Origin: Pseudonocardia acidicola
GTDB taxonomy: Bacteria > Actinomycetota > Actinomycetes > Mycobacteriales > Pseudonocardiaceae
Direction of reading: 5' to 3'
Assembly: GCF_012911935.1 (NCBI RefSeq)
Contig: NZ_JAAXLA010000004.1
Span: 116,408 to 180,407, forward strand
DNA length: 64,000 nucleotides
Both the position numbers and the translations under genes were made by a program. Positions 33,843 to 42,508 of the stretch are shown in pieces. Each line of letters starts with the position of its first letter. Position 1 is the stretch's first letter. The notes beneath the pieces are model-generated. The model searched no databases, had not been told where the DNA came from, and saw only the letters and a list, made by a program, of their open reading frames with translations.

Positions 33843-35093
33843 TTGAACGCCTCGGCCGACCGCACCGGCGCTGTAACCGGTGAGCACGTCAACGAACCGG
33901 TTCCGCTGCTGCGGCCGGCCGATGGGCTGCCCTCGGTGGTCGCCGACCGGGCCGAGTTGGCCCGCACGGCCGCCGAGTTCGCCGCCGGGGACGGCCCGAT
34001 CGCGGTCGACGCGGAACGGGCGTCCGGATTCCGGTACTCGCAGCGCGCCTACCTGGTGCAGCTGCGCAGGGCCGGGGCCGGCAGCGCCCTGATCGACCCC
34101 ATCCCGCTCGGCAGTGACCTGTCCGAACTCGCCCCTGCCCTCACCGGGCCGGAGTGGGTGCTGCACGCGGCGTCCCAGGACCTGGCGTGCCTGGCCGAGG
34201 TGGGACTGACCCCGACCCGGTTGTTCGACACGGAGCTCGCCGGCCGGCTCGTGGGACTACCACGGGTCGGCCTGGGCCCGATGGTCGAGCAGCTGCTGGG
34301 CCTGTCCCTGGAGAAGGGTCACGGGGCGGCCGACTGGTCGCGCCGTCCGCTGCCGGAGGACTGGCTCATCTACGCGGCACTCGACGTCGAGGTGCTGATC
34401 GAGTTGCGCAACGTGCTGGCCGAGATGCTCGCCGAGCAGGGCAAGCTGGAGTGGGCCGAGCAGGAGTTCGAGGCCGTCCGCACCGCACCGCCACCGGCGC
34501 CGCGCGCCGAGCCGTGGCGGCGCACGTCGGGGATCCACAAGGTCCGCAAGCCGCGCCCGCTGGCCGGCGTCCGGTCGCTGTGGGAGGCCCGCGACAAGCT
34601 GGCCGCCGAACGCGACATCGCGCCGGGCCGGGTGCTGCCCGACGCGGCCATCGTCGACGCCGCCATCGCCGCACCGGACTCCCCGCAGGCGCTGGCCGCG
34701 ATGCCGGTGTTCCGCGGCCGCTCGCAGCGGCGGCTGACCCACTACTGGTACGCGGCACTGTCGGCGGCCGCCCGGTTGAGCCCCGACGAGCTGCCGCGCT
34801 CCTCCGCGCCCAACGACGGCCCGCCGCCGGTGGCCCGCTGGGCCGACCGCGACCCGGAGGCGGCCGCCCGGCTCTCCGCCGCTCGGTCCGCGATCGCCCG
34901 GGTGAGCGAGCAGTGGTCGATCCCGGTGGAGAACCTGCTGCAACCCGACCTGCTGCGGCGCATCTGCTGGTCCCCGCCACCGGACGGCTCCGGCGAGACC
35001 GTGGCCGAGGCGCTGCGCTCCGGCGGGGCACGGCCGTGGCAGATCGAGCTCACCGCTCCCCTGCTCGAGCAGGCGCTGAACGCCCACTCCTAG
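33843..35093 (+). CDS. rnd: Ribonuclease D-like 3'-5' exonuclease with HRDC domain
   Basis: A 416-residue protein. The DEDD exonuclease motifs are visible: V-D-A-E-R near residue 55, then H-A-A-S-Q-D-L in the second motif, and the Y-x3-D of Y-A-A-L-D-V in the third. An HRDC domain (residues about 220-300) follows. RNase D trims tRNA and other RNA 3' ends. No ATG or GTG is available early in frame, so the start is probably TTG 33843, 2 nt after the regulator stop. Confidence 0.87.
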   Translation: MNASADRTGAVTGEHVNEPVPLLRPADGLPSVVADRAELARTAAEFAAGDGPIAVDAERASGFRYSQRAYLVQLRRAGAGSALIDPIPLGSDLSELAPALTGPEWVLHAASQDLACLAEVGLTPTRLFDTELAGRLVGLPRVGLGPMVEQLLGLSLEKGHGAADWSRRPLPEDWLIYAALDVEVLIELRNVLAEMLAEQGKLEWAEQEFEAVRTAPPPAPRAEPWRRTSGIHKVRKPRPLAGVRSLWEARDKLAAERDIAPGRVLPDAAIVDAAIAAPDSPQALAAMPVFRGRSQRRLTHYWYAALSAAARLSPDELPRSSAPNDGPPPVARWADRDPEAAARLSAARSAIARVSEQWSIPVENLLQPDLLRRICWSPPPDGSGETVAEALRSGGARPWQIELTAPLLEQALNAHS

Positions 35094-35131
35094 CGGAGGC
35101 CGGCAGGCGACGGCGACCGGATCCGCGCCGG

Positions 35132-36358
35132 CTACGTCGAGGACGCCGCCCGCTCGGCGCGCCCGGGCAGACGGACCGTGACGGCCAGCCCCCCGCCCGG
35201 CACCGGTTCGCCCTGCACCGTTCCCCCGTGCGCCAGCACCACGGCCCGCACGATCGAGAGCCCGAGCCCGGAGCCCGGTGCGCCGCCGGTGCGATCCCGG
35301 GGGCCGCGACGGAACGGCTCGAACAGCTCCTCGACACGGTCCACGGCGATCTCAGGGCCGGTGGAGGCGACCCGCAGCTCCGCCCAGCCCCCGGGCGCCA
35401 CCGCCGTGCACACGTCCACCCAGCCACCGGCCACGTTGTGCCGCACGGCGTTCTCCACCAGATTGCCGGCCACCCGTTCCAGCAGCACCGGGTCGCCGGT
35501 GGTCAGCGCCGCTGCGCGCCGGACCTGCACCCGCAGACCCCGGGCTGCGGCCTCCCGGCGGGTCGCGGCGAGGACGCCGGTAAGCAGGTCGTCGAGATCG
35601 ACCGGGTGAGCCTCGACGTGCTCGGCCGCCTCGGTCCGGGCCAGCAGCAGCAACCCGGCGATCAGGTCGTCGGCGCGCCGGGTGGCCTCCCGCACCACCG
35701 CGCCCATCCGGCGGAGCTCCGCGACGTCAGCCGCCGGGTCGGCGAGCGTCACGTCGACCTCGGTGCGCAGCACCGACAGCGGGGTGCGCAGCTCGTGGCT
35801 GGCGTTGGCGACGAAGCGGCGCTGCGCGTCGAACGCGGCCTGCAACCGGTCGAGCATCGCGTCGAACCCGGCCACGAGCTCCGCGACCTCACCGCGCGCG
35901 TCGCGGAGCCCGGTGCGCTCGTCCAGGGACTCCGCCGTCAGCCGGCGGGCCGTGGCCGTCACCGCGTGCAGCGGGGCGAGCACGCGCCCGACCAGCACCC
36001 AGGACACGAGCCCGGCAGCCACGACGACCAGCGGGAACGCGATGAACCCGGCGCGGAGCACCTCGGCCCGGGCGGCCGCCCCGACGGCCTCGGTGAGCTG
36101 GTCGGCGGGCACGTCGCGGCCACCCACCCGGACCGTGCTGCCCTCCGGGAGCGCCGGGACGGCCCGGGCCACGCCACCGACCAGCAGCCAGCCCAGCCAC
36201 AGCAGCAGCGCGCTCACCAGCGCCACCAGCGCGGTGCTCAGCATCGTCAGCCGGGGACGCAGCCCCGGTCCCCCACCGTGTCGCCGCGCGCCCCGGCGTC
36301 CCGCGCCCGGCGTCACCGGCCGGCCGTCGTCGGCTGATGACCTGGCGAGCTCGGCCAC
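35132..36358 (-). CDS. Two-component sensor histidine kinase (OmpR-partner type)
   Basis: A 408-residue membrane kinase. Two helices (about 42-64 and 105-126) enclose a short external loop of some 40 residues. A HAMP linker precedes the H-box N-A-S-H-E-L-R-T-P-L, N-box N-L-V-E-N-A-V-R-H-N and G-box G-S-G-L-G-L-S-I-V. It follows the response-regulator gene by 6 nt in the same direction and is its likely partner. The small sensor loop gives no hint of ligand. Confidence 0.9.
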   Translation of the reverse strand: MAELARSSADDGRPVTPGAGRRGARRHGGGPGLRPRLTMLSTALVALVSALLLWLGWLLVGGVARAVPALPEGSTVRVGGRDVPADQLTEAVGAAARAEVLRAGFIAFPLVVVAAGLVSWVLVGRVLAPLHAVTATARRLTAESLDERTGLRDARGEVAELVAGFDAMLDRLQAAFDAQRRFVANASHELRTPLSVLRTEVDVTLADPAADVAELRRMGAVVREATRRADDLIAGLLLLARTEAAEHVEAHPVDLDDLLTGVLAATRREAAARGLRVQVRRAAALTTGDPVLLERVAGNLVENAVRHNVAGGWVDVCTAVAPGGWAELRVASTGPEIAVDRVEELFEPFRRGPRDRTGGAPGSGLGLSIVRAVVLAHGGTVQGEPVPGGGLAVTVRLPGRAERAASST

Positions 36359-36364
36359 GGTTGC

Positions 36365-37030
36365 TCAGCCCGCGGCCGGTACCCGGTAGCCGGCACCCAC
36401 CACGGTCTCGATCATCGCAGGGTCGCCCAGCTTCTTACGCAGAGTCATCACAGTCACACGCACCGTGGTGGTGAACGGATCGGCGTTCTCGTCCCAGACG
36501 CGCTCCAGCAGCTCTTCACTGCTGACCACCGCGCCGCCGGCGCCCAGCAGCACCTCGAGGACGCCGAACTCCTTGCGGGTCAGCTCGACCGGCCGGCCGG
36601 CCCGCCGCACGGTGCGCCGGGCCGGGTCGAGCTCCAGGTCACCCGCGACGAGCATCGGCGGCACGGCCGGGGTCGCGCGCCGGCCCAGGGCCCGGCAGCG
36701 GGCGACGAGCTCGGGGAAGTCGAACGGCTTGGCCAGGTAGTCGTCGGCGCCACGGGAGAGCCCGTCGACCTTGTCGGCCAGCGTGCCGCTGGCGGTGAGC
36801 ATCAGCACCCGGGTGGTCGCCCCGGAAGCGACGATCTCGGCGCACAGCTCGTCGCCGGACATGCCGGGCAGGTCGCGGTCGAGGACAACCACGTCGTAGC
36901 GGGTGACCGTGGCCTTCTCCTGGCCGCTGAGCCCGTCGTAGGCGACGTCGACGGCCATGCCCTCCCGGCGCAGCCCGCGAGCCACGGCGTCGGCGAGCGG
37001 CCGCTCGTCCTCCACGATGAGCACCCGCAT
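36365..37030 (-). CDS. OmpR-family response regulator
   Basis: A 221-residue regulator with receiver Asp in V-V-L-D-R-D-L-P-G-M-S-G, Lys in Y-L-A-K-P-F-D-F and a winged-helix output domain (L-T-R-K-E-F-G-V-L-E-V-L-L...T-V-R-V-T-V-M-T-L-R-K-K-L). ATG 37030 overlaps the dxs stop, so it is translationally coupled to dxs upstream. The kinase gene follows. Confidence 0.9.
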   Translation of the reverse strand: MRVLIVEDERPLADAVARGLRREGMAVDVAYDGLSGQEKATVTRYDVVVLDRDLPGMSGDELCAEIVASGATTRVLMLTASGTLADKVDGLSRGADDYLAKPFDFPELVARCRALGRRATPAVPPMLVAGDLELDPARRTVRRAGRPVELTRKEFGVLEVLLGAGGAVVSSEELLERVWDENADPFTTTVRVTVMTLRKKLGDPAMIETVVGAGYRVPAAG

Positions 37031-39000
37031 CAGTGCGTCTGCTCCTCCGGTTCCGCCGCCTCGGCCGCAACCGGCCCCGGCACCCGCGCCCCGGGCAGCG
37101 CCGCCGCCCACTCGGTCACCCGGCGGGCCACGTCCTGCGCGGTCAGCCCGACCGCGGCCAGCACGTCCGGCCGGCTGCCGTGCTCGAGGAACTCCTGGGG
37201 CAGTGCCAGGTCACGCAACGGGACGTCCACCTCGGCGGCGCGCAGCACGTCGGCCAGCGCGGAGCCGAACCCGCCGTGTCGCCCGCCGTCGGCCACCGTG
37301 ACGACGAGCTGGTGCGCCCGGGCCAGTCCGATCAGCACCTCGGGAACCGGCAGCACCCAGCGAGGGTCGACGACGGTCACCCCGACGCCCTGGCGGGCCA
37401 GCCGCTCGGCCGCGGCCACACCCAGCTCGCCGAAGGCGCCGACGCACACCATCAGCACCGACGCGTCGACCGCCTCGTCGAGGTTCGCGGACCCGCCCGC
37501 CGGCGTCATGGGCTCGTGCAGCACGTCGACCCCGCCGATCCGGCGCTCCGCAGGCACCGACTCGATCACCGCGCCCTTGGGGAAACGCAGCGCCGTCGGG
37601 CCGTCGTCCACCGCGACCGCCTCGGCCAGTTCCTCGCGCAGCGTGGCGGCGTCGCGCGGGGCCGCCACCCGCATCCCGGGCACGATCCCGAGGATCGACA
37701 GGTCCCACATCCCGTTGTGCGATGGTCCGTCGCTGCCGGTGACCCCGGCCCGGTCGAGCACCAGGGTGACGGCCCGGCCGTGCAGCGCGACGTCCATCAG
37801 CAACTGGTCGAAGGCCCGGTTCAGGAACGTCGAGTACAACGCGACGACGGGGTGCAGGCCGCCCAGGGACAGTCCGGCTGCGGAGGTCAGCGCGTGCTGC
37901 TCGGCGATCCCGACGTCGAAGCAGCGCTCCGGGTAGGCCTCGGCGAACGGGACGAGCCCGGTCGGGCCGAGCATCGCCGCGGTGATCGCCACGATGTCCT
38001 CGCGCCGGGCCCCGAGCGCCACCATCTCCTCGGCGAACACGCTGGTCCAGCCCACCGACGGCGGCCCCGTCGGCAGGCCCGTCTCCGGGTCGAACGCCGA
38101 CGGGCTGTGCATCTGCTCGGCCTCGTCGTTCTCCGCGGGCGGATAGCCGTTGCCCTTGCGGGTGACGGCGTGCACGATCACCGGCCCGCCGAAGTGCCGG
38201 GCCCGGCGCAGCGCCGACTCCATGGCCGCGATGTCGTGGCCGTCGACGGGCCCGAAGTACTTCAAGCCCAGGTCGGAGAACAGCTCCTGCGGGCTGATCG
38301 CGTCCTTGACCCCGGCCTTGAGGGCGTGCAGGCCCGCGTAGAGGGCGGGCCCGACGACAGGGGTCCCGCGCAGGGTCTGCTTGCCGGCCTCGAGAAACCG
38401 CTCGTAACCGGGCTGCAGCCGCAGCGACGCGAGCCGGTCGGCCAGCCCGCCGATCGTCGGGGCGTAGGAGCGGCCGTTGTCGTTGACCACGATGACGATG
38501 TTGCGGTCCTTGCCGGCGGCGATGTTGTTCAGCGCCTCCCAGGCCATCCCACCGGTGAGCGCACCGTCGCCGACGACCGCGACGACGTGCCGCTGCTGGC
38601 CGGTGAGGGCGTAGGCACGGGCGAGGCCGTCGGCCCAGGACAGCGACGTGGATGCGTGGCTGTTCTCGACCAGGTCGTGCTCGCTCTCGGCGCGGCTGGG
38701 GTAGCCGGACAGGCCGCCGGTCTTCTTCAGCCGGTCCCAGCCCTCCTGGCGGCCGGTGAGCATCTTGTGCACGTAGGCCTGGTGCCCGGTGTCCCAGATC
38801 ATGCTGTCCCGGGGTGAGTCGAACACCCGGTGCAGCGCGATCGTCAGCTCGACGACCCCGAGGTTGGGGCCGAGGTGGCCACCGGTGCGGGACACCGAGG
38901 TGACGAGGAACTGGCGGATCTCGGTCGCCAGCTCCGTGAGCTGGGCGGGACCGAGCCGCTTCAGATCGGCCGGGCCACGGACGGATCGCAGGACGCTCAC
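37030..39000 (-). CDS. dxs: 1-deoxy-D-xylulose-5-phosphate synthase
   Basis: A 656-residue ThDP enzyme that condenses pyruvate and glyceraldehyde-3-phosphate in the first step of the MEP isoprenoid pathway. Diagnostic segments: [13 protein letters not shown], the ThDP motif [17 protein letters not shown], and D-V-G-I-A-E-Q-H-A in the transketolase domain. GTG 39000 gives the normal length. The stop overlaps the start of an OmpR-type regulator, so isoprenoid synthesis and that two-component system share a transcript. Confidence 0.95.
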   Translation of the reverse strand: MSVLRSVRGPADLKRLGPAQLTELATEIRQFLVTSVSRTGGHLGPNLGVVELTIALHRVFDSPRDSMIWDTGHQAYVHKMLTGRQEGWDRLKKTGGLSGYPSRAESEHDLVENSHASTSLSWADGLARAYALTGQQRHVVAVVGDGALTGGMAWEALNNIAAGKDRNIVIVVNDNGRSYAPTIGGLADRLASLRLQPGYERFLEAGKQTLRGTPVVGPALYAGLHALKAGVKDAISPQELFSDLGLKYFGPVDGHDIAAMESALRRARHFGGPVIVHAVTRKGNGYPPAENDEAEQMHSPSAFDPETGLPTGPPSVGWTSVFAEEMVALGARREDIVAITAAMLGPTGLVPFAEAYPERCFDVGIAEQHALTSAAGLSLGGLHPVVALYSTFLNRAFDQLLMDVALHGRAVTLVLDRAGVTGSDGPSHNGMWDLSILGIVPGMRVAAPRDAATLREELAEAVAVDDGPTALRFPKGAVIESVPAERRIGGVDVLHEPMTPAGGSANLDEAVDASVLMVCVGAFGELGVAAAERLARQGVGVTVVDPRWVLPVPEVLIGLARAHQLVVTVADGGRHGGFGSALADVLRAAEVDVPLRDLALPQEFLEHGSRPDVLAAVGLTAQDVARRVTEWAAALPGARVPGPVAAEAAEPEEQTH

Positions 39001-39089
39001 AGGACCTACTTTACGGACGCCCGGATCTTCGCACCCCCCGGCGGCGGACCGGGATCGCCGCGGTTGCGGCGCCCGGGCGCACGGGGAGA

Positions 39090-40421
39090 TCAGGCGGTGG
39101 CGCTGCGCGCCGCGGGCACCTGCGGCGCCGGCGCGATCCGCACCACGTTGCGGCCGTCGCGCTTGGCTGCGTAGAGCGCCCGGTCGGCGACCGCGAGCAC
39201 CTGCTCGAGGGTGCCCCCGTCCGACGGGAACGTCGCCCCGCCGACGGAGATGCTCAGTCCGGTGACCGTGTACTCGCCCTCGGGAGTGCACACGGTGACG
39301 TCGAGCATCGAGACCCGGTGCCGGATCCGCTCGGCGACGGCGTGCAGCTCGCTGCGACCGGAACGCTCGAGCGGAAGGTCGGGCAGCAGCACGACGAACT
39401 CCTCGCCGCCGAACCGGCCGACCAGGTCGTTCTCCCGGACCTCGGCACGCAGCGCGCCGGCGACCGCGGCCAGCACCTCGTCACCGGCGAGGTGGCCGTG
39501 CTCGTCGTTGACGGCCTTGAAGTGGTCCAGGTCGAGGATCAGCACGGCCACCGCGCCGCGGCTGCGCTGCGCACGGCGCAGCTCACGGGCCGCGCCGTGG
39601 TGCCAGGCGGCCGCGGTGAGCAGCCCGGTCTTGCCGTCGGTGTTCGCGGCCTCCTCGAGCTGACGCACGAGCACCGCACGGTGCAGGACCAGCAGCGGGG
39701 GCAGCACCAGCACGATCAGCCACGGGTTGGCGACCAGCGCCATTGCGGCGAGTGCTCCCAGGCACAGCGTCGCGAGTTCGAGGGCGTTGTCGTCCCAGTG
39801 GCCGAGCACATCGCCGGGGCGCGCGCCGGTGGCCGTGAGGGCGATCGCGCAGCCGACGAGCGCGGTGTTCACGGTGACGTAGAGGAGGACGGCCAGAGCC
39901 AGCGCGCCCAGGGTGGACGCGTCCTGCGGCCAGCCGTGCACGCCACCGATCGGACTCACGACGGCGTGCGCCGCGTACGCGGCGAGCACGACCGTGGCCG
40001 TGGTGAACACGTGCCGGTAGAGCGGCACCCGGGCGGGCCGCCAGACCCGGATCCACAGATGCAGGTACAGCGCCGCGATCACACCGGCGGCCAGCACGGG
40101 CGGCAGCAGCACGGCGGCCGCGAACGTCCACACCGAGCTGAGGTCGAAGTAGGACGTGCCGGCCACCCGGCGCCGGACCCGTTCGATGCCGGTGGCCACT
40201 TCGATGTGAATCAGCCCGAAAAGGACCAGCCACCCGGCGATGACGACCTGGCTGCCGGTGATCGGGTCGGCCATCGCACTCAATACGACCAATGAAAGGA
40301 CTGCCGACTCCACCAGAAGGAGTGACAGGACCACCCGGCCGCCGAGCGACCACACGGCCCATCGGGTGATCCAGCGTGGCCAAGGCGACGACTCGTACAC
40401 GACAGAGTCCCCCTCACGCAC
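39090..40421 (-). CDS. Membrane-bound diguanylate cyclase (GGDEF), paralogue 1
   Basis: A 443-residue protein with an N-terminal membrane domain of about eight helices (residues about 25-245) and a C-terminal GGDEF domain. The active site reads G-G-E-E-F at 338-342, preceded by R-E-N-D, a product-inhibition I-site at the correct five-residue distance. Metal-binding [10 protein letters not shown] is present. It should synthesise cyclic-di-GMP. The adjacent gene encodes a close paralogue in the same order and direction, indicating tandem duplication. Confidence 0.9.
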   Translation of the reverse strand: MREGDSVVYESSPWPRWITRWAVWSLGGRVVLSLLLVESAVLSLVVLSAMADPITGSQVVIAGWLVLFGLIHIEVATGIERVRRRVAGTSYFDLSSVWTFAAAVLLPPVLAAGVIAALYLHLWIRVWRPARVPLYRHVFTTATVVLAAYAAHAVVSPIGGVHGWPQDASTLGALALAVLLYVTVNTALVGCAIALTATGARPGDVLGHWDDNALELATLCLGALAAMALVANPWLIVLVLPPLLVLHRAVLVRQLEEAANTDGKTGLLTAAAWHHGAARELRRAQRSRGAVAVLILDLDHFKAVNDEHGHLAGDEVLAAVAGALRAEVRENDLVGRFGGEEFVVLLPDLPLERSGRSELHAVAERIRHRVSMLDVTVCTPEGEYTVTGLSISVGGATFPSDGGTLEQVLAVADRALYAAKRDGRNVVRIAPAPQVPAARSATA

Positions 40422-40608
40422 ACTGTTGGTGTCGTGGGTCGAGATTAGTGACCCAGCCGTTCGGTGTCAGTGCCGCCAAGATCGCCCGACGGGGTGGAAA
40501 ACATCGAGAAGCCCATAGCGGGGAGTGACGGGACCGCGCGCGGAAAAGTGGCTGTGCGTAACCGTGCGACGTGAGTGCCCACGTCGGAGCGCGCCGCCGG
40601 GCCGCCGC

Positions 40609-41979
40609 TCAGGACGGTTGAACCGGCGGCTCGGTGGCCGCGCGGGACAGCGGTGCCGGGCCGGGACCGTGCAGCCCCATCCGGACGAGGTTGCGGCCGG
40701 CGCGCTTCGCCGCGTAGAGCGCAGAGTCGGCGACCTCCATGAGTCCCTTGAGGTCGGCGCCGTCGTCGGGGAACCGGGCTCCGCCGACCGAGACGCTCAG
40801 CCCGGTGACGGTCAGCCGCCCGTCGGGCGTGGGGATGTGCACCGCGAGGCGGGCGACCCGGCGGCGGATCCGCTCGGCGACCGCCTCGAGCTCCTCACGG
40901 CCGTAGCTGCCGCCGTCGAGGCCGGGCAGCAGAACCACGAACTCCTCGCCGCCGAACCGGCCGACCAGGTCGTTGTCGCGGACCTCGGCCTGCAGTGCCT
41001 CGGCCACCGAGGAGAGCACCTGGTCGCCGGCCAGGTGCCCGTGCCGGTCGTTGACCGCCTTGAAGTGGTCCAGATCGAGGATGAGCACCGCGGCGCCGGC
41101 GTTCTGGCGCCGGGCCCGGCGGACCTCCCGCTCGGCCTGCGTGTGCCAGGCCGCCGCATTGAGCAGCCCGGTCTTGCCGTCCGTGCTGGCCGCCTGCTCG
41201 AGCTGCCGCACCAGGACGGCGCGGTGCAGGACCAGCAGGGGCGGCAGCACCAGCACGACGAGCCAGGGGTTGATGGCCAGCGCGGCGGCGGCGAGCGCGC
41301 CGAGGCACAGGGTCGCGATCTCGAGGATGTTCTCGTCCCAGTGGCCGAGCACCTGGGACGCGGTCGCATGCGGGGTGCTCACGGCGATGGCGCCGGCGAT
41401 GAGACCGCTGTTGACCGTCGTGTAGGCCAGCAGCCCCAGGACGAGGGCCATCGGCGCGCCGCCGGCACCGACGCCGGTACCCAGCTTGCCGACGCCCAGA
41501 TAGACCAGCACGGCGGAGGCGCCGTGACAGGCGAGGACGACGGTCGCGGTGCTGAAGATCTGGCGGTAGACGGGCACCCGGGGACGCCAGGCCCGCCACC
41601 AGAGATGGGTGAACACGACGACGACCACGCCGCTGGCCAGTGCCGGTGGCAGGAGGACGGCACCGGCGAACGTCCACACCGAGCTGAGGTCGACGTGCGG
41701 AGCAGCCTCGGTGACCCGCCGCCGAATGCGTTCCACGCCGACGGCGATCTCGGTGTGCAACACGCCGAGAACGCAGAGGGTGACCATTATGGCGAGATCC
41801 CCGCGGTCGGCATGCGTACCCGGGATGTGGGTGAGGACCAGTGCCAACGCGGTCAGCTCGACCACGAAGACGGGCATGAGAACTCGCCCGGGCATGCTCC
41901 ATACGGCCCATTGGCCGGCCTTCGACGGCCGAGCCGGCGCTTCTCCCGGCCCGGTCTCGTCAACCGGATTACTGGCCAT
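40609..41979 (-). CDS. Membrane-bound diguanylate cyclase (GGDEF), paralogue 2
   Basis: A 456-residue paralogue of the downstream gene with the same layout: a membrane domain of about eight helices with shared segments such as [16 protein letters not shown], then GGDEF. G-G-E-E-F is at 343-347, the I-site reads R-D-N-D, and [10 protein letters not shown] is intact. An insertion of about ten Gly/Ala residues (G-V-G-K-L-G-T-G-V-G-A-G-G) distinguishes its sensor domain. Its promoter region is shared with the minigene array on the other strand. A gap of 187 bp separates the two paralogues. Confidence 0.9.
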   Translation of the reverse strand: MASNPVDETGPGEAPARPSKAGQWAVWSMPGRVLMPVFVVELTALALVLTHIPGTHADRGDLAIMVTLCVLGVLHTEIAVGVERIRRRVTEAAPHVDLSSVWTFAGAVLLPPALASGVVVVVFTHLWWRAWRPRVPVYRQIFSTATVVLACHGASAVLVYLGVGKLGTGVGAGGAPMALVLGLLAYTTVNSGLIAGAIAVSTPHATASQVLGHWDENILEIATLCLGALAAAALAINPWLVVLVLPPLLVLHRAVLVRQLEQAASTDGKTGLLNAAAWHTQAEREVRRARRQNAGAAVLILDLDHFKAVNDRHGHLAGDQVLSSVAEALQAEVRDNDLVGRFGGEEFVVLLPGLDGGSYGREELEAVAERIRRRVARLAVHIPTPDGRLTVTGLSVSVGGARFPDDGADLKGLMEVADSALYAAKRAGRNLVRMGLHGPGPAPLSRAATEPPVQPS

Positions 41980-42137
41980 TCATACTCTCAGTCATTCGCC
42001 TGTCACCGCATGTGAGCCTAGTAGATGAGCCCGAGAGTGTCACTCAGCCAGAGGTCGGACGAGGAGTCGGCGTGACGAACGGCATTCGACACGGAACGTC
42101 AACACTGCGCGCGGATCGGCGGACGGGAGTGCAGATC

Positions 42138-42158
42138 GTGCGCAACAAGAGCTGGTGA
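42138..42158 (+). CDS. Minigene 1, hexapeptide M-R-N-K-S-W
   Basis: GTG 42138 with GGGAG 8 nt upstream encodes M-R-N-K-S-W and ends at TGA 42156-42158. An in-frame GTG at 42072, itself preceded by GAGGAG, could give a 28-residue version with the same C-terminus. Either way the end is N-K-S-W-stop. The product is unrecognised; a secreted signal, a RiPP core or a regulatory translated leader are all possible. Confidence 0.45.
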   Translation: MRNKSW

Positions 42159-42236
42159 TCACCGGCCATATCCCCGAGATGGAATCGAGGGGCGGGATCG
42201 ATGTCCCGCGCCGGCACCCGGAGAGGAGAACTCACA

Positions 42237-42271
42237 GTGCGTAACACAGCTGGCGCAACAAGATGTGCTGG
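42237..42271 (+). pseudogene. Degenerate minigene copies 2 and 3
   Basis: GTG 42237, with GAGAGGAG upstream, begins GTGCGTAACACAGCTGG, a copy that has lost a base and so shifts frame. CGCAACAAGA at 42254-42263 followed by GCTGG is a second damaged copy without its own start. The shifted frame runs without stop into minigene 4, giving a potential 32-residue peptide (42237-42335) ending M-R-N-K-S-W. Confidence 0.5.
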
Positions 42272-42314
42272 CCATTCAGCGAATCGATCATTCGACCGGC
42301 GGAGAGGAACGTTG

Positions 42315-42335
42315 ATGCGCAACAAGAGCTGGTGA
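42315..42335 (+). CDS. Minigene 4, hexapeptide M-R-N-K-S-W
   Basis: ATG 42315 with GGAGAGG about 7 nt upstream; identical to minigene 1 except for ATG in place of GTG. It ends at TGA 42333-42335. It is also in frame with the start at 42237. Confidence 0.5.
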   Translation: MRNKSW

Positions 42336-42384
42336 CCCGTCGACCCGTACGACCTGCCGACGACTCACGAAAGGAGGGGAAATC

Positions 42385-42405
42385 GTGTGCAACAAGAGCT
42401 GGTGA
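42385..42405 (+). CDS. Minigene 5, hexapeptide M-C-N-K-S-W
   Basis: GTG 42385 follows AAGGAGGGG, the strongest ribosome-binding site of the array. No other start lies in frame after the previous stop (42313-42315), so only the six-codon form can be made. It differs from copies 1 and 4 by Cys for Arg at position 2. Confidence 0.52.
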   Translation: MCNKSW

Positions 42406-42455
42406 CGCCACCCGGATCGCTGTTCGTCGACGACACCGAGAGGGGAGAGCCCACC

Positions 42456-42482
42456 ATGCGTGACAAGAGGACAAGAGGTCGT
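42456..42482 (+). pseudogene. Degenerate minigene copy 6
   Basis: ATG 42456, after GAGGGGAGAG, continues ATGCGTGACAAGAGG and then departs from the pattern, with no in-frame TGG-TGA. The frame runs on antisense to the MFS gene and is not considered coding. Confidence 0.45.
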
Positions 42483-42508
42483 GCCCACCGATGCAGCATC
42501 CACGCGGA

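Larger units (their letters stand above)
42125..42480 (+). repeat. Tandem array of SD-plus-minigene units
   Basis: Six copies, intact or degenerate, of the core GCAACAAGAGCTGGTGA lie on the plus strand: starts at 42138, 42237, near 42254, 42315, 42385 and 42456. Unit spacing is roughly 70-100 nt. Five copies (all except the one near 42254) have a purine-rich SD-like run 5-12 nt before the start (GGGAG, GAGAGGAG, GGAGAGG, AAGGAGGGG, GAGGGGAGAG). Intact copies read start-(CGC or TGC)-AAC-AAG-AGC-TGG-TGA. Spacer sequences differ between units, so start, coding and stop are what is shared. The region lies between the GGDEF gene and the 3' end of the MFS gene, both on the other strand. Confidence 0.8.

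Noticed and set aside
42138..42158. Known biarylitide or streptide precursor
   Set aside because: The peptide M-R-N-K-S-W lacks the Tyr/His or Lys-Trp spacing of those cores, and no P450 or radical SAM gene is nearby.
42125..42480. CRISPR array or simple DNA-binding iterons as explanation of the minigene repeats
   Set aside because: Repeats are short, spacers vary from about 50 to 80 nt, and each conserved unit begins with a start codon after an SD and ends with a stop; iterons would not need that arrangement. Protein binding to the shared sequence cannot be wholly excluded.
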